Shown: one piece after another, positions 1-7,063 of the stretch | Position numbering within the stretch: position 1 is the stretch's first letter | Layout: each line of letters starts with the position of its first letter | Source of the DNA: JBBIII01 sp037446575 | GTDB taxonomy: Bacteria; Bacteroidota; Ignavibacteria; UBA10030 | Direction: 5' to 3' | Assembly: GCA_037446575.1 (NCBI GenBank) | Contig: JBBIII010000063.1 | Coordinates: 1-13,719, forward strand | DNA: 13,719 nucleotides | Position numbers and translations under genes: made by a program | The notes under the pieces: model-generated | Told to the model about the DNA's origin: nothing | Databases searched by the model: none | Seen by the model: the letters and a program-made list of their open reading frames with translations, nothing else

Positions 1-568
1 ATTGTGGAGCCAAACCTCTTATAACTACCTTATTCGCCTCGCCTGAGCTTTCTAAAGTTGCAACACCTGGCAAACGGCTTATTGCTTGTGCGGCATTAAA
101 GTCTGGCAGTTCCTGTATCCTTGCCTCTGATACCACATTCACAATTTTATCTGATGCAAGCTGTTGGTTAATTGCCTGGACTTGACCTCGCGCTTGTGCT
201 GTTACTACAACCTCCTCCCCCATTATTGCTTCAGCTGTTAATCGAAATTCCTCGGTAATTGTTTCGCCTTCTTTAATTGTTATATCTCGCACTATCGGCG
301 TGTAACCTACACAAGATACTTTTACTTTCCATTTGCCAGCTGGAATTAACCTCAATACAAAATTTCCATCTAAATCAGCCGCTACTCCAAGACTTGTACC
401 TTGTATAATAACATTAGCCCCCACAAGCCCATCATTAGTTGCTCTATCAAAAACACCACCCTTTAAACTTCCTGTTCCCTGAGCTAATTTTGTTTGAGTA
501 AATAAAATTGATAATAGCAAAACAAAAAATACTATTACTTTTTTTGAAAGAGAGTGACCAATAAACAT
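1..568 (-). CDS. TonB-dependent outer-membrane receptor, N-terminal part (runs off the window)
   Basis: About 189 residues are visible; the rest of the gene lies beyond base 1. The start is an ATG at 568, preceded by AGGAG at 576-580 with a 7-base spacer. Residues 1 to about 30 form a signal peptide: two lysines, then a run of hydrophobic residues (VIVFFVLLLSILF). Next is a carboxypeptidase-regulatory-like beta-sandwich domain (about residues 33-100), recognisable from GSLKGGVFDRATNDGL, GANVIIQGTS and the A-D-L-D-G-N turn. A linker with GEEVVVTAQARGQ, a possible TonB box, leads into the plug domain (IQELPDFNAAQAISRLPGV, then VVIRGL). Such receptors import ligands across the outer membrane using TonB energy. 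Its position after the sugar transporter suggests an oligosaccharide ligand, but the ligand cannot be read from this fragment. The 249-base gap upstream suggests its own promoter. The family is near certain; membership of the operon is not. Confidence 0.92.
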   Translation of the reverse strand, partial: MFIGHSLSKKVIVFFVLLLSILFTQTKLAQGTGSLKGGVFDRATNDGLVGANVIIQGTSLGVAADLDGNFVLRLIPAGKWKVKVSCVGYTPIVRDITIKEGETITEEFRLTAEAIMGEEVVVTAQARGQVQAINQQLASDKIVNVVSEARIQELPDFNAAQAISRLPGVATLESSGEANKVVIRGLAPQ

Positions 569-612
569 CTTCTTTCTCCTTACTTAATTATTGATGAAAT
601 TTGTCTACCGGC

Positions 613-642
613 TTATAAGAAAACAACTTTACATAAAGGCAA
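613..642 (-). promoter_or_regulatory. Candidate promoter of the TonB receptor gene (weak)
   Basis: On the minus strand TTGCCT (642-637) and TTATAA (618-613) are separated by 18 bases. This would start transcription near 606, about 38 bases before the ATG. An alternative -10 hexamer, TATAAT, lies at 723-718 but has no good -35 box. The region is so AT-rich that such matches arise by chance, and the phylum may use a different promoter consensus. Confidence 0.22.
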
Positions 643-780
643 CCTATTACTTTCTTATATACCAATTTATATATTTTTTTTCTTTTAGCAAGTGTTTTGT
701 ATTTCTTTTTATCAGTTATTATATCTTTTTACCAGTTCAATTTTTTTTGAAAACATTGAAAAACATCATTTTCTTTTTTT

Positions 781-800
781 AATTTAAGAAAGCTTAAATT
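781..800. repeat. Perfect AT-rich inverted repeat behind the transporter gene
   Basis: AATTTAAG (781-788) and CTTAAATT (793-800) form a perfect 8-bp stem with a 4-base loop. It starts 17 bases after the transporter stop codon. On the minus strand the hairpin is followed by an A-run, not a T-run, and the stem has only one G-C pair. It is therefore not a standard intrinsic terminator, though it could be a weak 3' end structure of the transporter mRNA. Confidence 0.35.
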
Positions 801-817
801 ACATAACAAAAAGAATT

Positions 818-2218
818 TCACGTTCTCTCATTTTCACGTCTTACGGATAAATCTTCCTCAATTTTAATCATCATTTTATTTGTGAGCGGATAAAAGAGTA
901 TTAATAGTCCGCCGATAATTCCAAACGAAGCTGGAATAATGCTCATCAAATTAATAATTCCGTAGGTCGTTTCAATTGATTGAGCTTCATTTGGTACAAA
1001 TCCATAGAAATCCAATACCCAAGCTACAATAGCCCCGCCCATAGTAAGACCTAACTTTAGCGCAAATAAGGATGCGGCCATAATAAGCCCTGTTGCGCGT
1101 CTTTGGTTTTTCCATTCAGAATAATCAGCCGTGTCCGTATACATTGCCCATTGAAGCACCGAAACAGGACCAAAAGCAAACGAAACTACAATGTTAAGCG
1201 CAAAGATTATTACAATATCCTGAGGTTGAAGGAAATAATATAATCCGCAAAAGATTGCGCTTGTTAGCAATGCGCCCGCATAAGTATACTTTTTGTCAAA
1301 TTTTTTAGTGAACCACTTTGTAAGAATCGCTCCGAGTATAGTTACCACCGAACCTATTAACATAAATGCAGAAGCGAATTCGCTGAATGAAAAATTCATT
1401 GTATTGCCAAAAAGAGTTAACGATTGATCTCCTACAAAATACTTGAAATAATACATAATCATAGAGGAGCGTATTACAATGAATATCAATTGAAACACTG
1501 TCGCTCCGGCAATTAATAACCAAGGTAAGCTTGAAAATAAATCTTTTAAATCTACTTTAAGATTGCTTTTTTGATCTTTAGGGGGCTGGACTCTTTCCTT
1601 TGTCGTCATAAAAGTTACAATAAATAAAATAAGCGCTAAAGCCGAAAGGCAAGCCATTGCATATTGCCAGCCGGTCGCTTCGTCTCCTTTTCCAAAATAT
1701 CCTACCATAAATAACATTGACGCTTGCACAATTAATCCGCCTACAAATGCGGCGACAAACCGGTAAGTTGAAATTTCTGTGCGTTCCATTGAGTTTGGAG
1801 TTATTACAGCCATCAATGCAGAATATGGGACATTCACGGCAGTATAAGACATCATAAACAAATTATATGATATATATGCGTAGATAATTTTACCTGTAAT
1901 CTCGAAGTCGGGCGTAGTAAAAGCGAGCACACTCATAACGCAAAAAATTGGAGACATGAAAATTAAATAGGGTCGAAACTTACCCCAACGCGTTTTTGTA
2001 TGGTCGGTAATAGTTCCCATTAGCGGATCATTAACCGCGTCCCAAATACGAGTTACAAGAAACAGGGTGGCTACCGATGCGGCGGGAAGTCCAAATACAT
2101 CTGTATAAAAATATGTTAGGAACAACATTATAGTCTGGAAAAACAAATTTGAAGCAGTATCGCCAACACTATAACCGACTTTTTCTTTGATGGATAATTT
2201 TTCTGTATTTGCCTGCAT
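818..2218 (-). CDS. GPH-family glycoside/pentoside:cation symporter (likely xyloside or xylo-oligosaccharide importer)
   Basis: This 466-residue, strongly hydrophobic protein has the usual length and 12-helix pattern of the glycoside-pentoside-hexuronide:cation symporters (MelB, XynB/YicJ type), which bring glycosides across the inner membrane with Na+ or H+. The family motif RIWDAVNDPLMG is at residues 57-68; D60 and D64 match the cation-binding Asp55 and Asp59 of E. coli MelB. The cytoplasmic loop motif TRWGKFRPY follows at 76-84, and VNVPYSALMAVITP at 129-141. By my alignment N24 stands where MelB has its sugar-binding Asp19, so the substrate should differ from melibiose. The ATG at 2218 has GGAG 6 bases upstream. 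Neighbouring xylan and xylose genes suggest xylosides or short xylo-oligosaccharides, but the sequence does not prove the substrate. It lies 363 bases after the GH116 gene and may be transcribed separately. Confidence 0.9.
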   Translation of the reverse strand: MQANTEKLSIKEKVGYSVGDTASNLFFQTIMLFLTYFYTDVFGLPAASVATLFLVTRIWDAVNDPLMGTITDHTKTRWGKFRPYLIFMSPIFCVMSVLAFTTPDFEITGKIIYAYISYNLFMMSYTAVNVPYSALMAVITPNSMERTEISTYRFVAAFVGGLIVQASMLFMVGYFGKGDEATGWQYAMACLSALALILFIVTFMTTKERVQPPKDQKSNLKVDLKDLFSSLPWLLIAGATVFQLIFIVIRSSMIMYYFKYFVGDQSLTLFGNTMNFSFSEFASAFMLIGSVVTILGAILTKWFTKKFDKKYTYAGALLTSAIFCGLYYFLQPQDIVIIFALNIVVSFAFGPVSVLQWAMYTDTADYSEWKNQRRATGLIMAASLFALKLGLTMGGAIVAWVLDFYGFVPNEAQSIETTYGIINLMSIIPASFGIIGGLLILFYPLTNKMMIKIEEDLSVRRENERT

Positions 2219-2257
2219 TATTTGCTCCGTAAATATTTAAGTAAGAATTATGATTAA

Positions 2258-2362
2258 TTAAAAGTGCGACATTCCCCTAAAACTAATTGACACTTTTGTT
2301 GAAAAGAATTCTTTATAAATGGTTTTCTGTAGGTCATGATAATAAAGAGAATTTTTAGTCAT
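2258..2362 (-). CDS. Possible small ORF (34 aa) upstream of the transporter, unrecognised
   Basis: The ATG at 2362 is preceded by a good SD, AGGAG at 2374-2378, with an 11-base spacer. The frame runs 34 codons to a TAA at 2258, which is 39 bases before the transporter ATG. The peptide begins MTKNSLYYHDLQKTIYKEFF and ends RGMSHF. It is basic and aromatic, with no membrane segment and no family I recognise. It could be a translated leader peptide, a small protein or chance; an AGGAG at a usable distance is the only positive evidence. Its last codons overlap an arm of the inverted repeat at 2260-2297, so translation of it could affect that structure. Low confidence. Confidence 0.22.
   Translation of the reverse strand: MTKNSLYYHDLQKTIYKEFFSTKVSISFRGMSHF
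2260..2297. repeat. Inverted repeat in the transporter 5' region
   Basis: AAAAGTG (2260-2266) and CACTTTT (2291-2297) are perfect 7-bp arms 24 bases apart. In the minus-strand transcript this would be a hairpin whose stem ends about 32 bases before the transporter SD, with AGGGGA in its loop. It could be a leader structure or two half-sites for a regulator. The arms are short and AT-rich, so chance is a real possibility. Confidence 0.3.
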
Positions 2363-2581
2363 TGTTTTCTATTCTCCTATTCAATATATAAGTTACCATT
2401 ATTTTTTTATAATGCAACAATATACAGATTTTACCATCCTATTAATGTTGCGATATTGTATTTATATCAATGTTTGGATTGTATGCTCTGCATCACAGGT
2501 ATCAAATTTGCATTGCTCAATCATGAAACATTCGTCTTCTTTATTATTTTTTTTTATGATAACATCTTTAATTCAACAAAA

Positions 2582-5125
2582 TTACTGGTTCGAAAATATT
2601 GCCGTAAAAAAAGATTTCAATTGGTGCGAATCAATTCTTTTTTCGCCAGATTGATTTTGAAGTTCTTTAATATATTGCATTACAATATGCGTTAGTATTG
2701 CGCCTGGTCTCGGATATGCGGCTACAATATAATGAGGTCCTTTGGTTAATTCTCCTTCTTCTTTTTCCAATTCCGCTCGAAGATTATCCGGACTTATTAA
2801 AGTATTGCCATATTGGAATATAACCTTATCCATAGCTTTATAGACTTCTTTACTTTCTTTGGTCAATCCGTAATAATCTAATAGTTGTGCGAATACATAA
2901 TTTGATGTAGTATAAACATCTTGCCCCTGTTCCGATTCGACAGCTTCTCCGTTTTCGGTTCGGCACATAGCCCAGCCCATATATGTTTTGTTATTCTTAT
3001 AAATTGTCTTTAGAATTTTTTTCGCTTTATCGGCTGGTATAAACGACTCCTCTCCTATTGCAATTAAATACCACAATGCATCTAATTGATTCGTCCATAC
3101 ATCTTTATTCATTTTTTTTGTTACCGGATCGTAACAAGTAACATAATACTGAAGATTAGTCCCTTTTTTATTTTTATGTTCTCGCCAAAGTTTCTCGAAA
3201 GCTAAATCTGCTTTCTCAAAACAAGCTTGATATTTTTCTTTTGCCGCTGTATCGCCCATCATATCAGCCATAATACTCATAGCTTGACAGCCAGCCATAA
3301 ACGTTGTCGCATCATAACTATCAACGCCAAATAGAGTTAAATTATCGAATGTGTTTTTAACTTCATGCGGATTTCCTTCTGGAATTCCATCATTATCTAT
3401 ATCAAGTTTCATCAAGAATTCAAATCCAAACTTCAGCGTTTCCCAATTATTCTTAAGGAAATCGATATCCTCCATGAATTTCACATTGCGTAAAACTCTC
3501 AATGCTAATTTCGGGAATAAATCTACCCAATAATTGTTATTGTACCAGGCATAATCGCTAACATTGCGAAGCGGATGACCTTTGGGCATAGCGCTTAAAT
3601 CGTGCGCAACGCTTCCTTTAATCTTGAAAGCATCGCGTATCTGTATTAACGACTTGCCTTCATATTCTTCTGGATACTCCTTATAATGTTTTCGCGCCTC
3701 TACAAATGATGCATGATAGTGATAAAAACGCGGAGTCAGATCTTCATCAAGAATTGAATCTACAAACCTCTGGCATAATTCTTTCTCGATATTTGGGAAG
3801 AGAGCCAACAATACCATCGAATACCAATCAACATCGGATGGGTCTATATAGGCATAATCGAAACATTCCAAGAACCGCGCCCTCTCGTTTCCCTTTTCAT
3901 CTTCCACCCAAACCGCAGCATTGGAAATGGGGAAGCTAAATTCATTGAAAATCAAACGCGCTACTCTTAAAGCGCCATTCTTGTCATTCTTATAAGCTGG
4001 AGTATTTTGTATCAATTCAAATATTTTATTTTGAATTGATAATGTCTTTTCTAACCATAAAGAATAATTATCTAAAGCGAGTTTTGTTATTTCAATCGCC
4101 CTATTTTCTTTTTCTTTGAAGCTTTTCACGTAAGTGCGTTCAAAGGTTTTTCCGTCAATAAATCGCTGTTGCGGAAAATCTAATGCTAATGCCAATGGTA
4201 TTTTGATGCTTGCTTTTGGTTCTAACGTAAAGGTTAAACTTATAGCCGCGCCATAATCTTGATTAAGAATTGCGTTCCTCTTTTCATAAAAACTTCCGTC
4301 ATCATTCAAAAGCAAGTCTTGTTTTAGTCTATTCAGACAGAAGTAAGGTTGAGTGTCTATTTTTACATCTTTCATCTCAGGGACAGCAATAACCATCCTA
4401 TCTTCGCATTCAACGCTTTTCATAACAACGCCGCGCATGCCAAAAGATGTAAAGTCTGTATGCACATGACCTTTTATAGGCGTTGAACATAAATATACAG
4501 TATCCTGATCAGTCGGCTTTAATTCTTTTTCTTGTAGATTTACTAATGATGGTCTTGGGATTACTAATATAACTTGCTGCGCTTCGTTTGAATTATTTTT
4601 TACTTCAAACTCTTCAACGCCAATGGGTATAAGCGTATGTTTATTTCCTGATAAAAAAGGAGAAATAAATTTTCGTATCACATCTACTTTTTTAAGTTTA
4701 TACGTCATTTCAGCCAGCGGCGTAGCAATAGAAATTGAAACCTGCTTTTCAAGAACCGGAGAATGATAATAATTCTTCAAAGCAGGAACATCATCAGGAC
4801 CCTCAACAACTTTCGGATTTCTCGTTGTAAGCATTATTGGTTTTTCATCGCCAATTTGAATAAAAGGCGCTGAACCAAATTGAATTGCGTTCTGATTTAA
4901 CAAAATTAATCGCCCAGCGTTATTAATTCTATTATATAATCCACAAGGAGAAATTCCTATCGAACAGGTGGGAGCGCCTTGAAGAGCGATAGTATGAGGG
5001 AACTGTAATGTCTTTGACATTCCCTGAAAATGTACGGTCATTTTATTCTTGAAATAAATTTCAGAAATTTGTGCGCCTGAAATTGTATAAACATCGCTTG
5101 TCTTTATTGATTTATTTGCTTGCAT
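2582..5125 (-). CDS. GH116-family beta-glycosidase, likely intracellular beta-xylosidase or beta-glucosidase
   Basis: An 847-residue protein with the two-part layout of GH116 (GBA2/SSO1353 type): an N-terminal beta-sandwich (about 1-330) and a C-terminal (alpha/alpha)6 barrel (about 340-820). RFLECFDYAYIDPSDVDWY (417-435) aligns with the nucleophile region of GBA2, making E420 the nucleophile. KNTFDNL (590-596) aligns with the conserved DQTYDGW motif, making D594 the acid/base. The barrel also has HDLSAMPKGHPLR (508-520), DLFPKLALRVLR (535-546) and DIDNDGIPEG (575-584), all GH116 landmarks. Known GH116 members act on beta-glucosides, beta-xylosides or N-acetylglucosaminides; this locus favours xylosides. 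There is no signal peptide, so it acts in the cytoplasm. The nearest SD (AAGGA) is about 15 bases before the ATG, which is long, but an in-frame stop lies just upstream and the next Met (29) would cut the first strands. It follows the GH3 gene by 83 bases. Confidence 0.86.
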   Translation of the reverse strand: MQANKSIKTSDVYTISGAQISEIYFKNKMTVHFQGMSKTLQFPHTIALQGAPTCSIGISPCGLYNRINNAGRLILLNQNAIQFGSAPFIQIGDEKPIMLTTRNPKVVEGPDDVPALKNYYHSPVLEKQVSISIATPLAEMTYKLKKVDVIRKFISPFLSGNKHTLIPIGVEEFEVKNNSNEAQQVILVIPRPSLVNLQEKELKPTDQDTVYLCSTPIKGHVHTDFTSFGMRGVVMKSVECEDRMVIAVPEMKDVKIDTQPYFCLNRLKQDLLLNDDGSFYEKRNAILNQDYGAAISLTFTLEPKASIKIPLALALDFPQQRFIDGKTFERTYVKSFKEKENRAIEITKLALDNYSLWLEKTLSIQNKIFELIQNTPAYKNDKNGALRVARLIFNEFSFPISNAAVWVEDEKGNERARFLECFDYAYIDPSDVDWYSMVLLALFPNIEKELCQRFVDSILDEDLTPRFYHYHASFVEARKHYKEYPEEYEGKSLIQIRDAFKIKGSVAHDLSAMPKGHPLRNVSDYAWYNNNYWVDLFPKLALRVLRNVKFMEDIDFLKNNWETLKFGFEFLMKLDIDNDGIPEGNPHEVKNTFDNLTLFGVDSYDATTFMAGCQAMSIMADMMGDTAAKEKYQACFEKADLAFEKLWREHKNKKGTNLQYYVTCYDPVTKKMNKDVWTNQLDALWYLIAIGEESFIPADKAKKILKTIYKNNKTYMGWAMCRTENGEAVESEQGQDVYTTSNYVFAQLLDYYGLTKESKEVYKAMDKVIFQYGNTLISPDNLRAELEKEEGELTKGPHYIVAAYPRPGAILTHIVMQYIKELQNQSGEKRIDSHQLKSFFTAIFSNQ

Positions 5126-5208
5126 TTGTATCTAAAAATTTCCTTTTCTATTAATTAATGTAATCCCAAGTTATCCATCATTTAATTGTATATATAGTAA
5201 GTCCCATC

Positions 5209-7035
5209 CTAACAATATGATATTTCAAGGGATTTACTTTTTTTCAACGGTTTATTTGCGGGAGATTCGATTTGATCTCCAAGTCTAATCGGAAGCTTTG
5301 TTTTAGATGAAGGTTTAATCTTACCGAATAAAACTCCCACCGCCGCTTTTATAGAATCTGGCGTTCCGCTGAAATTACAGACCACAACATCCGCCTCGTT
5401 CGTTGTACCTTCGACATATGGATAATTCGTAACTACAACTACTTTTTTACCCATCTCTTTTAGTTTTTTAACGAGAAGTCTATTGTTTCCTGTCTTTACT
5501 ATTCGCGCATAATAATTTGTCATAACGACTGTATCAACCTGTTTTGCAAGCTCTAAGCATTCATTAAATTCATCCTCTGTTGCGGCAAAATCAGTATCTG
5601 CTAAAATTAAATTATGCGTCTGTTCCGTCATATCTACGCCAAACATGTGTTGATGCATGTAAGGATCTTTTCCGCAGAATTCATAAGGAATACGCTGTTC
5701 GATCACAAGCATTTTCTCTTTTGGATTTAGAGGAAGCATTTTTTTATCGTCACGCATTACGATCAATGCTTTTTTAGCAATATCCCATGAAAAATCAACA
5801 ACTGCTTTGCTCGATGCAAAATCTTGAGCTTTCTTCGGATCTTTCTTTCCGGCTGTTTCAAATAAACCTTGGTCGTATTTCATTCTTAATAAATGTGTTA
5901 CTGCTTCATCCAAACGTTCCATCGGAATTTCGCCGCTTTCGACTGCCATTTTTATTCCAAAGAAACATTGCGAACGCGATTCGTCGTCAGCTTTTAATAA
6001 TATTGTGTCGCATCCCACCTTAATTGCCATAGCGCATGCTTTTGGCAAGGGCCATTGTTTTAGAATTGCCGCCATACCGATAGCATCGGTTACTATAACT
6101 CCATCAAACCCAAGTTCTTCTCTTAAAAGTCCTTTGATAATTCTTTCCGATAATGTAGTAGGATATTTATCATCGTATGCTGGATACACCGAATGACCAG
6201 TCATAATAGCTTTTACTCCCGCGTCAATTGCGGCTTTAAATGGGACTAATTCAACTTCTTGCATCCTTTGTTTATCCATTTTTAAAACTTCTAAAACATC
6301 GTGCGCGTCGGTAATTGAATCGCCTCTTCCCGGAAAGTGCTTTGCAGTTGCCGCAATTCCACCATCTTGGAACCCCTTTAATAGAGCGACCGCATGCTTT
6401 GCGGCGGTCTCCGGATCATCGCTAAATGACCTTACTCCTATTTCAGGATTTTTGGGATTGATATTCACATCGCAAACCGGCGAGTACATTTGTGTAACTC
6501 CGATATTGCTTAATTGTTTAGCAATAGTTAATCCAATCTTATAAGTTAATTTTGGATCTCCAATTGCAGCCATGCCCATCGGCGATGGGAATTGACGAAT
6601 TCCACCTGACATGTAATCGTTCTTAAAGTCGCCTTCAAAGTCAATTGTCATATGCAAAGGTATCGGAACTCGTCTGCCCATTGCGAATTTCTGAAGTTGA
6701 TTCAAATCTTTTGTATAGTCATCCGGTCTTATGCTGATGCCAAAAGATTTGCCAGCAAAATAATTATTCGCTATAGCAAAATAATCATCCGGCTTTTTAA
6801 AATTCTTATCGAGTTGTGAATTGCCCCAATAGAGGTTTTTGCAGGTTTCCACTGCATAAGGTTCGAGGCACAGACCACCGCAATGTAATCTTGTAATTTG
6901 TTCAATTCCACTGGGTGTAATATGCGCGCCTCGCCTTGTAAATGTTAATAGCTGACCAACTTTTTCGGCAATAGTCATCTTTGCTATTAACTTGCTTATG
7001 AATGCATCTCTTTGTGCATTTTTTTTCTTTGCCAT
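5209..7035 (-). CDS. GH3 glycoside hydrolase with NagZ-type Asp-His dyad (beta-N-acetylhexosaminidase-like)
   Basis: This 608-residue protein has an N-terminal GH3 TIM barrel (about 15-390) and a C-terminal alpha/beta sandwich (about 410-585). The NagZ signature K-H-F-P-G-x-G-x(4)-D-x-H is present as KHFPGRGDSITDAH (232-245), giving the D243-H245 dyad that replaces the usual GH3 acid/base Glu. It departs from the classic pattern at R237 (normally His or Leu) and A244 (normally Ser or Thr). The nucleophile is D317 in VIVTDAIGM; D132 in TIDFEG matches the sugar-binding Asp. Family enzymes release N-acetylglucosamine, and at least one with this dyad works as a phosphorylase. The protein lacks a signal peptide and should be cytoplasmic. 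The ATG at 7035 has AGGAG 8 bases upstream and starts 28 bases after the kinase stop, so the two are probably co-translated partners. A hexosaminidase is not expected in xylan breakdown, so the substrate is uncertain. Confidence 0.86.
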   Translation of the reverse strand: MAKKKNAQRDAFISKLIAKMTIAEKVGQLLTFTRRGAHITPSGIEQITRLHCGGLCLEPYAVETCKNLYWGNSQLDKNFKKPDDYFAIANNYFAGKSFGISIRPDDYTKDLNQLQKFAMGRRVPIPLHMTIDFEGDFKNDYMSGGIRQFPSPMGMAAIGDPKLTYKIGLTIAKQLSNIGVTQMYSPVCDVNINPKNPEIGVRSFSDDPETAAKHAVALLKGFQDGGIAATAKHFPGRGDSITDAHDVLEVLKMDKQRMQEVELVPFKAAIDAGVKAIMTGHSVYPAYDDKYPTTLSERIIKGLLREELGFDGVIVTDAIGMAAILKQWPLPKACAMAIKVGCDTILLKADDESRSQCFFGIKMAVESGEIPMERLDEAVTHLLRMKYDQGLFETAGKKDPKKAQDFASSKAVVDFSWDIAKKALIVMRDDKKMLPLNPKEKMLVIEQRIPYEFCGKDPYMHQHMFGVDMTEQTHNLILADTDFAATEDEFNECLELAKQVDTVVMTNYYARIVKTGNNRLLVKKLKEMGKKVVVVTNYPYVEGTTNEADVVVCNFSGTPDSIKAAVGVLFGKIKPSSKTKLPIRLGDQIESPANKPLKKSKSLEISYC

Positions 7036-7063
7036 GGTATAATCTCCTATTATTTTTCTTTAA

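Larger units (their letters stand above)
2219..2581. other. 363-base AT-rich gap between GH116 and transporter genes
   Basis: This is the longest non-coding stretch in the window. It holds a 34-codon ORF with its own SD (2258-2362, minus), a 7-bp inverted repeat (2260-2266 and 2291-2297), a loose pair GCAACA/TGTTGC (2414-2419 and 2446-2451), and T-runs on the plus strand around 2402-2408 and 2547-2555. I see no intrinsic terminator for the GH116 transcript: no stable stem is followed by T-residues on the minus strand. No convincing promoter hexamer pair precedes the transporter on that strand. Plus-strand ORFs here run into the GH116 coding sequence and are rich in Phe, Tyr, Ile and Cys, as expected of AT-rich chance frames. 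Confidence 0.6.

Noticed and set aside
591..782. 63-residue plus-strand ORF in the TonB/transporter gap
   Set aside because: Composed almost wholly of Phe, Ile, Tyr, Lys and Leu from T-rich DNA, with no SD and no recognisable family; a chance frame.
781..800. Inverted repeat as an intrinsic terminator of the transporter transcript
   Set aside because: The stem has a single G-C pair and is followed on the minus strand by A residues, so it lacks the T-tract of a terminator.
2287..2319. Plus-strand TTGACA followed by TATAAA, a possible promoter
   Set aside because: The spacer is 19-21 bases depending on the -10 chosen, and nothing coding lies downstream on the plus strand; an antisense RNA cannot be excluded, but nothing else supports it.
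2336..2695. 119-residue plus-strand ORF (and an 80-residue one in another frame)
   Set aside because: It runs antisense into the well-supported GH116 coding end, has AT-driven composition and lacks an SD.
2582..5125. GH52 as an alternative family for the 847-residue enzyme
   Set aside because: GH52 belongs to the same clan and is a xylosidase family, but the HDL.A.P, DLFPKLALRV, DxDNDGIPEG and LFPNIE motifs fit GH116 and the protein is longer than GH52 enzymes.
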